Positions 56,555 to 64,000 of a stretch of DNA of 64,000 nucleotides are shown here, piece after piece. Where the stretch lies: the NCBI RefSeq assembly GCF_022808675.1, contig NZ_JAKZKV010000002.1:248001-312000 (forward strand). Direction: 5' to 3'. The stretch is from Parabacteroides sp. FAFU027. Lineage in GTDB: Bacteria; Bacteroidota; Bacteroidia; Bacteroidales; UBA7332. The position numbers were made by a program, and so were the translations under genes. The stretch's first letter is position 1; each line of letters opens with the position of its first letter. Below the pieces are notes generated by a model. The model had not been told where the DNA came from, did no database searches, and was given only the letters and a program-made list of their open reading frames with translations.

Positions 56555-57182
56555 ATGTTTGACAAATGTATGTTTCCATTGCTCCTGGCTTTTCATATCG
56601 CATTTAAGATAAGTACAAAGGAGAAAGGAATGTCAACTTTGGAATTATCTCAAGAATTTGAATTACGCCAAAAAACTTGCTGGGTGTTTAAATGGAAAAT
56701 ACAACAAACTATGACCAGCAGTAAGCTTCATCCAATCAGCGGATTAGTCCATGTGGATTAATTCTACATCGGTGGAGAGGAAGAAGGTAAACGAGGTCGA
56801 AGAAGAGGAGACAAAAAGCTCGTTATAGTCGTTTTGGAAATAGTACCAGACGGAGTTGGACATGCTTATGCGCAATGTATCGACAATGCTTCTGCCAATT
56901 CATTCAAACCTTTCTTTGAAACATACATTAGCAAAAAGCTACTATCCCAATCTCCAACAAGTAAAATCTGAAAATGGAAAGAGCTTTCAAGATATACATA
57001 TCCACATTATGAATCTCAAAGGTTGGCTTAGAGGAATTCATCACCATTGTAGCAAAAAAAGGCTTCAAGGATACCTGGATGAGTACCACTTTAGGTACAA
57101 TAGACGCTCAAATATGGAGAGAATCTTTGATTTACTCATAAAAAGAATGGTCTTAAAGATTCTATACGTTTATAATCAATAA
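56555..57182 (+). pseudogene. IS1595 (ISXO2-like) transposase remnant
   Basis: Translation gives STLELSQEFELRQKTCWVFK, then SGLVHVD-stop-FYIGGEEEGKRGR (TAA replaces the catalytic Glu/Asp-region codon at 56758-56760), YAQCIDNASANSFKPFFETY, and after a frameshift and small deletion near 56940 VKSENGKSFQDIHIHIMNLKG and YHFRYNRRSNM. These are the DDE_Tnp_IS1595 landmarks. The zinc-ribbon N-terminus is missing. Inactive. Confidence 0.8.
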
Positions 57183-57237
57183 ATTAACCAGGGCGGTCTA
57201 AACGCTTATACCAATACAACTATTCTCTCCTTTTTAT

Positions 57238-57637
57238 TTGTATTTTCTTATCGCTAACTCAGGTTATTATTCCGTTCGTGCTTCCCGTGGTAAAACGGCC
57301 ATTGAATCTGTTTTTCCCAATGGGCTTCTCAAATCCATTTTATCCACAGATTGTTGGGTCTCTTACTTCGGGATGAAGGTTGAGAACCATCAAATCTGTA
57401 CGGCTAATTTGCTGCGTGAACTCATTTACCTTAAAGAGCATTATCCGCAATAAGACTGGGCTTCAAGATTCTCCGCTTTAATAAAAAATCAACCACAAGG
57501 TCAGTGGATTCTTCAAATCCCTCTTCGGTGCAAATCTTTTCGCTCAAATACGCTCTATTTGTGAAACGACTAAGAAAAATCGACAACCTCCTTTCTTTGC
57601 CTTTTCTGTCGTGGCTGCTAAATATGCGGTTTATTGA
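57238..57637 (+). pseudogene. IS66 transposase (TnpC) remnant
   Basis: Reads SRGKTAIESVFPNGLLKSIL, VENHQICTANLLRELIYLKE, an in-frame TAA at 57451-57453, DWASRFSALIKN, then in another frame NHKVSGFFKSLFGANLFAQI and PPFFAFSVVAAKYAVY before a stop. The order matches IS66 TnpC, with the central catalytic part deleted. tnpA and tnpB are absent. Confidence 0.75.
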
Positions 57638-57672
57638 TAAATAACTATTGTAAATCAACAAAATTTGACCGT

Positions 57673-57960
57673 CTAGAACCACATTTGATACCTATTTTTG
57701 TGATGTATATATTCGCAACCAGAATAGACAAATCGAAAAAACAATGCTTCAATATCGTTTTTGTAAACGTATCGGGTAAAGCGGGATAAATCCAGTTCTT
57801 TGTGGAAGTTCATAAAATCAAACTTCAGTTCAAATTGCTGACGAAATCGTTGTTCTCCGTATTTACTATATCGTTCCATCTGAAGGAAATTCACGCGTTG
57901 CGGTATCACTAAATAAAGCATAAGAACCTTTATCATAAAATCACTTCTCCATTTATTGAG
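57673..57960 (-). pseudogene. IS4-like transposase N-terminal fragment
   Basis: Minus strand LNKWRSDFMIKVLMLYLV, RVNFLQMERYSKYGEQRFRQ, QFELKFDFMNF resembles the N-terminus of Bacteroidota IS4-type transposases; nothing of the DDE domain remains downstream. Confidence 0.55.
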
Positions 57961-58198
57961 CTTAAGAGATTTATTTAATGTGCTTGATATAACAGAAGGA
58001 TATTACTTATGAATCTGAAAGATCACGACTTTAAGTATTGGTGGTGCAATCCTTAAAGATGCTGATTTCAAGGGGATAAGCATCTTTTTTAAACAACTTA
58101 TTTCACTGTATATCAAATAGACAACAAAAAGCTTAACGAAGTATTGGTTATACATTCAATTCAGTACATTAATATCAACCTTTTTAAATCATTAGATT

Positions 58199-59680
58199 AT
58201 GAAAAAAACTTTACTCTTTTTTGGAATGTTGGCATGGGGGGCTATGTCAATGAATGCGCAAATAACAAAAAGCAGCCTTTGGGCTCCGACGTCGGACGCT
58301 ACCGCCGCCTATCTAAATGGAGGTAATTATAAGAATACCGTTCAGGCAGGGGTTACCATTACGGTTTTGGACAATGGTTTTCCAGACTATAGTAAGACAT
58401 CTCCCGTGTTCCCTACCGACTACAAGTTTCCGCAGTGGGACCTTCTGTGGCATTTTAACAACCTGAAGGATAATATAAATAACACTGATCCCTCAGACGA
58501 TGTACTTACTTCTTATTTTAAAATCTCAAATTCTGCTTTTACTGATACCTTATTTTGGGTAGCTAGTGCAACTGACCCGTTGGTGCCTTATAATAAAACA
58601 ATTGCTTCATCACATTTGCCTACCAGAAATGGAATTTTCTTTGGCGGCGTCGATGCGACAGGAGGAAAACATGCTTTTGGTTTAATAAATGGTAAAGACT
58701 GGGGCCGTCTTCAGAGTTACCAAGGAGGAGGAAACGCCGTACTTGTGGAATCTGTGAGCGACTTTATAAGTTTGCTGAATTGGGGTAAAGTGATTAAAGA
58801 ACGTACTCGTTCCGGATCTGGCACAACTGCTTCCCCATACGTATATGGAACAACTACATATTCAACTAATTTCCTTGTAGCTGATTCTGCATCGGCATTT
58901 GGGCTGAAGATAGGTGAAAATAATAACGCACTCGCGTTTTACCCTGGTAAGTTTGACAAAACTGACCTGCGTATGGCTTTTCAATTTGATTCTTCACGTG
59001 TAAGTTCCGATATTACATTCAAACTATTGCAAGTAGATAAGGGAACGTCAGGTAAGAACATGACCTATAAAATGGTGGTATCTATTGAGCCGCGGACAAG
59101 TACTTATGGATTTATAAATATAGGTGCAAAATTATTTGTTACTCCCACCGGATGCGACAAGACAGATAGTACATTGTTAGGCGAATTAGGACCTAAACGC
59201 TATGTTATTGATAATATTTTTGAAGCGCAGGGCGGTGCCAGTGATATGACTGCTGCAACCACCATTAGCGTGCTTGATAAAATTAAAACAAAAAATCCTG
59301 CGTTTACGATTGACGATTTCTCAAAGAAACGTATTATTGTTTCAATCATTGGTGTTGCAAGCGAACCAGCAGCACAAGGCACTCACCATCCGATCATTGC
59401 CTTGGACGATATACATGTTAGTTATTGGATTGATTGGTATAAATACAAAAACAAAGGTCTCTATACCGGTATCGCTGAAAACGTTATTTCTTCAACTGAC
59501 ATTATCGGTTTAACCGGTCAAATAAAAATTTCCGGCGCACTTGAAGCTGGTGATGTTTATAATATTACAGGACAAAAAGTCGCATCTTTCGGTCGTGACA
59601 ACCAAGTTATTTCTGTCCCTGCAGGTGTTTATCTTGTAAAAGAACAGGGTCAACCCGCAGTGAAGGTTTGTGTAAAATAA
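58199..59680 (+). CDS. Secreted protein with short C-terminal sorting-like domain
   Basis: 493 residues with signal peptide MKKTLLFFGMLAWGAMSMNA. The body is beta-rich (FPQWDLLWHFNNLKDN, TDLRMAFQFDSSR) with no family I recognise. The last ~55 residues (KISGALEAGDVYNITGQKV, VPAGVYLVKEQGQPAVKV) match the short DUF6383/T9SS-type C-terminal tails of Bacteroidales secreted proteins, so export across the outer membrane is likely. It stands alone, flanked by IS debris and repeats, and ends in a terminator. Confidence 0.65.
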   Translation: MKKTLLFFGMLAWGAMSMNAQITKSSLWAPTSDATAAYLNGGNYKNTVQAGVTITVLDNGFPDYSKTSPVFPTDYKFPQWDLLWHFNNLKDNINNTDPSDDVLTSYFKISNSAFTDTLFWVASATDPLVPYNKTIASSHLPTRNGIFFGGVDATGGKHAFGLINGKDWGRLQSYQGGGNAVLVESVSDFISLLNWGKVIKERTRSGSGTTASPYVYGTTTYSTNFLVADSASAFGLKIGENNNALAFYPGKFDKTDLRMAFQFDSSRVSSDITFKLLQVDKGTSGKNMTYKMVVSIEPRTSTYGFINIGAKLFVTPTGCDKTDSTLLGELGPKRYVIDNIFEAQGGASDMTAATTISVLDKIKTKNPAFTIDDFSKKRIIVSIIGVASEPAAQGTHHPIIALDDIHVSYWIDWYKYKNKGLYTGIAENVISSTDIIGLTGQIKISGALEAGDVYNITGQKVASFGRDNQVISVPAGVYLVKEQGQPAVKVCVK

Positions 59681-59697
59681 TTCATATAAATGCCAAG

Positions 59698-59732
59698 AAG
59701 AGGGTGTCCCATAAGGATGCCCTCTCTTATTA
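59698..59732 (+). terminator. Terminator after the secreted protein gene
   Basis: GAGGGTGTCC pairs with GGATGCCCTC (one wobble) across CATAA, followed by TCTTATTATT. Confidence 0.7.
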
Positions 59733-60425
59733 TTATCCCAATCGAAGTCATTGTAATCAGCTCGGAAATTAGCAACTTAGAGCATGAGGACAACAAAGAA
59801 TAAACAAGTCTTTAAAGATTATCCACAGGGTCAAAGCACGCTGTTCCCGAAATCACTGATAAAATAAAAGAAGGGACCCTGTTTGTCTGATCAATACAAT
59901 AGTTGATCAATTATTATATCCTTAGGTTTAAAAACTGATAAAGGAAGCGGAACAAGCAGTTATCATCTCCGTATGTTGCTTAAAGTGCTCTTTTTGCATA
60001 CCTGAACAACTCTTACTCTTGTCGCAAAATAGCGACAGCCCTTGAAGAGGATATCCTCTCTATGTGGCTTTCCGGTAATTAAACCCTGGTTCGCCGTAGC
60101 CTGCATCAAAATTCACACCAACATCAAGAAACTGCAGTCTGCCGTTCGGCGAATGGCTATGCCTTCGTCGTCATAAAACCAAGGCCTCCGGCTCTACCTT
60201 AACGTTAAATATCGACACCAAAATATTTGAATTCCCGAACGACCTTCAAAAATAACCATTCCTTTCCGATTATCCTGCCTCACCACCCACATTATACTTG
60301 TGCAATCGCTGACTTATTACTGAAACCACATTCCTGTTTTTATTGTCGCTTACTTACTGCGAACCGGACCTCTGTTTATAATTCGCAGTTCCACTATAAA
60401 AATCGAACATAACACGGCAGTCTGA
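59733..60425. other. Intergenic region
   Basis: No gene seen. Contains a family B repeat (60141-60260); the remainder is unremarkable AT-rich sequence. Confidence 0.45.
60141..60260. repeat. Family B dispersed repeat, copy 4
   Basis: GCCGTTCGGC, GCCTTCGTCGTCATAAAA, AAGGCCTCCGGCTCTACC and the tail CGACCTTCAAAAATAACCATT. More diverged than copies 1-3. Confidence 0.7.
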
Positions 60426-60965
60426 AGACATTTTGCCCACCCTTTCCTATACCTTTCCCTATACTTGAATATAGGTTGATTATAGGTTATCCCATGGATA
60501 TCTATGGATATCTATGGTGAATGTATGAGTAAAAGAAAGGACTAGCTATATTAAACCTTATTGCAAGTTATAACCAACCTATAAGCAATCCTTGAAGAAA
60601 CCGTTGAATTAATGCCACATTTGAAGAGTAAAAAAGAAAGCATTCCTTTTTTAGAATGAATGCGCTCCGCATTTGCCAACTGTAAACGATTCGAATGGAG
60701 GATGAATGCCGATAAGACTGAAAAGGAAGATATGCCTCCGGTTATTCACTGGTGCCAAATATTGGAATAGAATTGGGAAAGGTAAATACAACAGGGGAAA
60801 TGGGGACGGCGAAACAGACCGAAACGAGAAGAATACAGAAGATGCTCTCAGAGGGTAAAACGGTTATGTTGCTTTTGCGAAATAGTGATTGGATGACTTG
60901 AAGCCATCCAGTCACTTACGTCTGCAATATTTTCTATATGGGATAGCATTTAGCTTCCTCTGCCA
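60426..60965. repeat. Duplicated rnz 3' flank, parental copy
   Basis: Matches 55632-56217 and runs through the rnz stop into its last codons. The hairpin GTGATTGGATG/CATCCAGTCAC (60885-60915) just past the stop is the probable rnz terminator. Confidence 0.85.
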
Positions 60966-61848
60966 GCACCGTTTCGGGGAAAATCGTTTTAGCCTCTTCG
61001 AGCAAGACATTCAAGTCATTGTACCGAGCAGAAAAGTGGCCGATGACGAGTTTTTTCACCTGGGCAGCCTGGGCTATTTTTGCAGCCTGTAAAGCGGTGG
61101 AGTGCATGGTCTGTTTTGCACGGGCTTTCTCCTTTTCCAGAAAAGTGGCTTCGTGGAAAAGCAAATCGACACCCTCGATAATCGGAACAATGGACTTGTG
61201 GTAAGTAGTATCTGAGCAATAAGCATATTTGCGCGTAGGCTCAGCCGGTCGGGTCAGATTATCGTTGGGGATAACCGTTCCATCCTCACGCACGAAGTCA
61301 GCGCCATCCTTCAGGCGGTTCATATCTCTTACAGGAACCTGATAAAAGTCGGTCATCTCACGGATAATATGGCGTGGACGGGGTTTCTCTTCGAATAGGA
61401 ATCCACAAGTAGGCACACGGTGCTTCAGGGGAATGGAATAGACCCGCAGCGAACGTTCTTCCAGAATCAGCTCGTGTTTCTGCGGGGCAATGGGATTGAA
61501 GATGACTTTATAGGGAAGCTCGGCACAAAAATAATCGAGCAGCGGACGAAAGACTTTTTCAGCATCGGGATGGGCATGCACCACCAGTTCACCGGTACGG
61601 TCCAGCAAGCCGAGCGTAGAGATTAAACCCATCAATCCGAAACAATGATCACCGTGCAAATGTGAGAGAAAAATGTGGCTGAGCCGGCTGAACTTCAGTT
61701 GCATCTTGCGCAATTGCGTCTGCGCCCCTTCGCCACAATCTATCATAAAGAGATTATCGCGGAAATTCACCACCTGCGAGGTGGGATTGAAGCGGGTGGT
61801 GGGCAAAGCCGAGCCGGTACCCAATATATTGAGGTCAAATTTTTCCAT
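60934..61848 (-). CDS. rnz: Ribonuclease Z
   Basis: 304 residues. MBL-fold tRNase Z: NILGTGSALPT start, IDCGEGAQTQL, metal motif SHLHGDHCFGL (His63, His65, Asp67, His68), SDTTYHK and HFSARYND for the remaining ligands. It removes the 3' trailer of tRNA precursors, in the cytoplasm. Three bases separate it from xseA, so it is the last gene of the protease-xseA-rnz unit. Its final codons and downstream flank have been copied to 55.6-56.2 kb. Confidence 0.92.
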   Translation of the reverse strand: MEKFDLNILGTGSALPTTRFNPTSQVVNFRDNLFMIDCGEGAQTQLRKMQLKFSRLSHIFLSHLHGDHCFGLMGLISTLGLLDRTGELVVHAHPDAEKVFRPLLDYFCAELPYKVIFNPIAPQKHELILEERSLRVYSIPLKHRVPTCGFLFEEKPRPRHIIREMTDFYQVPVRDMNRLKDGADFVREDGTVIPNDNLTRPAEPTRKYAYCSDTTYHKSIVPIIEGVDLLFHEATFLEKEKARAKQTMHSTALQAAKIAQAAQVKKLVIGHFSARYNDLNVLLEEAKTIFPETVLAEEAKCYPI

Positions 61849-61851
61849 GTG

Positions 61852-63159
61852 TCAGGATTTTTCAGAAACAATACTGGTAATCTCTCCGTCTGCCAGCAAG
61901 GTGGTCAGCGCATCTCCAACGGTCAGTTCGCCAGAAGAACGAACCGCTTTACCCTCTTTCAGGGTAATGGAATAGCCTTTCTTCAAAATGGTTTCAGGGG
62001 ACGAAAGTCGGATAATCTGCTCAGCCAGATGGAGCTTTTGCTGCTCTTTCTCGATACGGCGATTAATAGCCAATGCAATCTGTTGCTCCAGTTCGGGTAA
62101 ATGCTTCTGCTGAAGGGTCAGTACATTCTGGGTAAAGAGCGGCAACTGGCTTTCGAAGCGGTTAAGCTTGAGGTGTTCATTTTGCAAATGCCTGCTGGTC
62201 GATAACGAGAGGTAATGCGAAAGGTTTTGCAGACGATAGGTTTCGTTCAGGATACGCTGGCTCGCCTTATTCAGGATAAAATCCTGTGCCGAAAGCAAGT
62301 CATCCTCCTGCTCCTCCATGCGTGAAAGCAGAAATTCAGCCACCGCGGTAGGCGTCTTCATACGGGTATGCGCCACCATGTCAAGCACCGATTCATCACG
62401 ATCGTGTCCAATGCCGGTAATCACGGGTAAGGAAAATTCAGCCGCCCGCTTAGCTATGGCATAGCTATCAAAGCAACCCAATTCAGAGACCGCTCCTCCA
62501 CCGCGGATAATCACCACGGCATCGAAGTGCTCCCGATATTTTTCAATTTTGGAAAATGCAGATAAGATGGATGCCTCGGATTGGGCTCCCTGCATCAGGG
62601 CAGGAAAAAGTTTTGGATAAAAAACGAACCCGTGACTGTTTTTCAGAAGCTGGTCGGTAAAGTCACCAAACCCGGCCGCCGTAGCCGAAGAGATCACGGC
62701 AATGCGTTGCGTCACATCAGGAAGTTCCAGGGCTTTATTATTTTCAAAAATGCCCTCTTCTTTCAGCCGTTTGATGATCTCCAACCGCTGGCGCATCATG
62801 TCACCCACCGTATAGGAGGGATCAATGTCAAGCACCGTCAGACTGGGACCATAGACTTCATGGAAATCGACATTAACTTTTACCATCACCTTAATGCCAC
62901 TGGTAAAAGGTTGTCCCGTCTCCTCCTCAAAATACGGTTTTATTACCCGGAAGGTATTTGCCCAAATGTTGCCGCGCATTTTAGCAATAATATTACCACT
63001 GCGGCTATCCTTCTCTACAAACTCTACATAGCAATGTCCCGGCCCGGAAGTCCGCACCTCACTCAGTTCGGCACGCACCCAGTAACTATCGGGAAAACAT
63101 TCCCGCAGCGCTAGCTTGATCAGGTTATTTAGTTCGACAAGGGAGAGGATATCGTTCAT
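61852..63159 (-). CDS. xseA: Exodeoxyribonuclease VII large subunit
   Basis: 435 residues. N-terminal OB fold (SYWVRAELSEVRTSGPGHCY), catalytic core motifs IRGGGAVSELGCFDS and TGIGHDRDESVLDMVAH and KTPTAVAEFL, then a coiled-coil tail. With XseB it degrades single-stranded DNA; xseB is not adjacent here. Its ATG overlaps the protease stop by four bases, indicating coupling. Confidence 0.92.
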   Translation of the reverse strand: MNDILSLVELNNLIKLALRECFPDSYWVRAELSEVRTSGPGHCYVEFVEKDSRSGNIIAKMRGNIWANTFRVIKPYFEEETGQPFTSGIKVMVKVNVDFHEVYGPSLTVLDIDPSYTVGDMMRQRLEIIKRLKEEGIFENNKALELPDVTQRIAVISSATAAGFGDFTDQLLKNSHGFVFYPKLFPALMQGAQSEASILSAFSKIEKYREHFDAVVIIRGGGAVSELGCFDSYAIAKRAAEFSLPVITGIGHDRDESVLDMVAHTRMKTPTAVAEFLLSRMEEQEDDLLSAQDFILNKASQRILNETYRLQNLSHYLSLSTSRHLQNEHLKLNRFESQLPLFTQNVLTLQQKHLPELEQQIALAINRRIEKEQQKLHLAEQIIRLSSPETILKKGYSITLKEGKAVRSSGELTVGDALTTLLADGEITSIVSEKS

Positions 63160-64000
63160 TTGAGCACTTTAGTCATGAAACGGAAGTTCTTGTTTTCGAT
63201 GCAGACAATATACATTCCTTTAGGCAGGCGATTGGTATTCAACAATTTTTCCGTTCCGTTAAATTTATCACACAATGCCATTTGCCCCCAGGCAGTATAA
63301 AGGTGGGTAGTATAGAGGCTATCACTCAATGGCAGATTCTTAATACAAAGACTTTTAGAGGGTTTAAAAAAGACCTCTATGTTTTCGGACAATACCGGAG
63401 GAAGTCCCTGAATGGTACTCAGGTACGCCCCCATGTAATCGGGAACGCCATAACCGTAACGGTTATCGGGCTGTTTAAAGAAAGAAGAGTTTCTACGAAT
63501 CAGGTCTATAAGTTCTTTATTGGTCAGTTTCGGTAACGCCTGCCACAGGCAAGCAGTCAGTCCCGTAGTCAGCGGAGCCGAGAAAGAGGTTCCGTTAGAA
63601 GTGGTCAGCGCACCATTCTGGTCAATCAGGTATGTGCCCTCTCCTACTGCCACCACATCCGGTTTGACACGGTTATCGGCGGTATAGCCCAGCGAACTGA
63701 AGGCTGCAATTTGTGACGAACTATTGATAGCTCCAACGGTCAGCACATCGCGTGCATCTGCCGGTGCATTGATTTTTTCCCAGGGCTTATTCCCTTCATT
63801 CCCGGCACTGATTACGACCAGTATCCCTTTATCAGCTGCTTTCTGCGCTTCCCGTGAAATAAAGATGGTCTTTCCATCGAGCTGCTCATGGGTATGATTC
63901 ATCGAAGCCACATCGAACGTGGAATATCCCAGCGAGGTATTAATCAAATCCACACCCACACTATCGGCAAATTCTGCAGCAGCCGCCCAGTAATCCTCCT
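63156..64000 (-). CDS. Subtilisin-like S8 serine protease (5' end cut by window)
   Basis: The frame is open to base 64000 (EDYWAAAAEFADSVGVDLIN), so the start lies outside. Seen are NTSLGYS, oxyanion Asn in VVISAGNEGNKPW and catalytic Ser in SNGTSFSAPLTTG; the Asp and His boxes lie in or beyond the cut part. After the protease domain comes a short C-terminal module ending MYIVCIENKNFRFMTKVLK, similar to a T9SS-type tail. Likely secreted. It precedes xseA and rnz in one operon. Confidence 0.85.
   Translation of the reverse strand, partial: EDYWAAAAEFADSVGVDLINTSLGYSTFDVASMNHTHEQLDGKTIFISREAQKAADKGILVVISAGNEGNKPWEKINAPADARDVLTVGAINSSSQIAAFSSLGYTADNRVKPDVVAVGEGTYLIDQNGALTTSNGTSFSAPLTTGLTACLWQALPKLTNKELIDLIRRNSSFFKQPDNRYGYGVPDYMGAYLSTIQGLPPVLSENIEVFFKPSKSLCIKNLPLSDSLYTTHLYTAWGQMALCDKFNGTEKLLNTNRLPKGMYIVCIENKNFRFMTKVLK

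Noticed and set aside
57937-58198. tRNA or other RNA gene before the secreted protein gene
   Set aside because: No cloverleaf, T-loop GGTTCRA or CCA-proximal stem could be seen.

Overview
The window comes from a member of the Bacteroidota, most likely the order Bacteroidales. The evidence is: TAnnTTTG -7 promoter elements directly before several starts; C-terminal type IX secretion (T9SS) sorting domains; Bacteroidota-type 800-residue FtsX-like permeases and YaiO-type barrels; and the gene order topoisomerase IV subunit B, coaD, S41 protease. Genus cannot be fixed from the sequence. I found no rRNA, tRNA, CRISPR array or prophage.

Layout. 1-4.7 kb: an envelope sulfatase-fold enzyme (cut by the window edge), a TPR/YaiO barrel protein, a dinucleotide-binding oxidoreductase and a small lipoprotein. 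4.8-6.2 kb: repeats plus a decayed copy of the 3' end of the giant gene at 29-38.7 kb. 6.2-12.1 kb (minus): a lone FtsX-type permease, then a DUF1349 / GH29 fucosidase / metallo-beta-lactamase-fold set. 12.3-18.3 kb (minus): ABC ATPase, permease, HlyD-type adaptor and TolC. This set reads away from a divergent sigma-54 activator and its histidine kinase (18.6-21.3 kb). The shared intergenic region holds a near-consensus -24/-12 promoter facing tolC and two upstream dyads, so the two-component pair very probably drives the efflux operon. 22-25.4 kb: a LytS/LytTR pair and a GT-C-like membrane protein.

25.4-28.9 kb is an accessory scar. It has a REP-associated tyrosine transposase (RAYT) bounded by inverted palindromic ends, non-autonomous relatives of that element, an RHS-core remnant and small orphan genes that look like toxin-tip/immunity leftovers. 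29-43.3 kb carries two very large T9SS cargo proteins on the minus strand. One is a 3246-residue protein with cohesin-like, CARDB, Calx-beta and PKD modules. The other is a 1503-residue right-handed beta-helix protein with a dockerin-like pair and a cohesin-like domain. 43.8-55.4 kb is mostly core: HAD phosphatase, GNAT-like protein, DUF2284 protein, parE, coaD, S41 protease, MsbA-like exporter and O-acetylhomoserine sulfhydrylase. 55.6-58 kb is an IS graveyard (IS1595, IS66 and IS4-like remnants) next to a 0.55 kb duplication of the rnz 3' flank. 58.2-64 kb holds a secreted protein and the S8 protease / xseA / rnz operon.

The most unusual content is non-coding. It includes several dispersed repeat families whose hairpin stems covary between copies, two unrelated 21-bp minisatellites (one apparently grown from a terminator arm), a 40-bp-phased palindrome array, and the RAYT/REP system.
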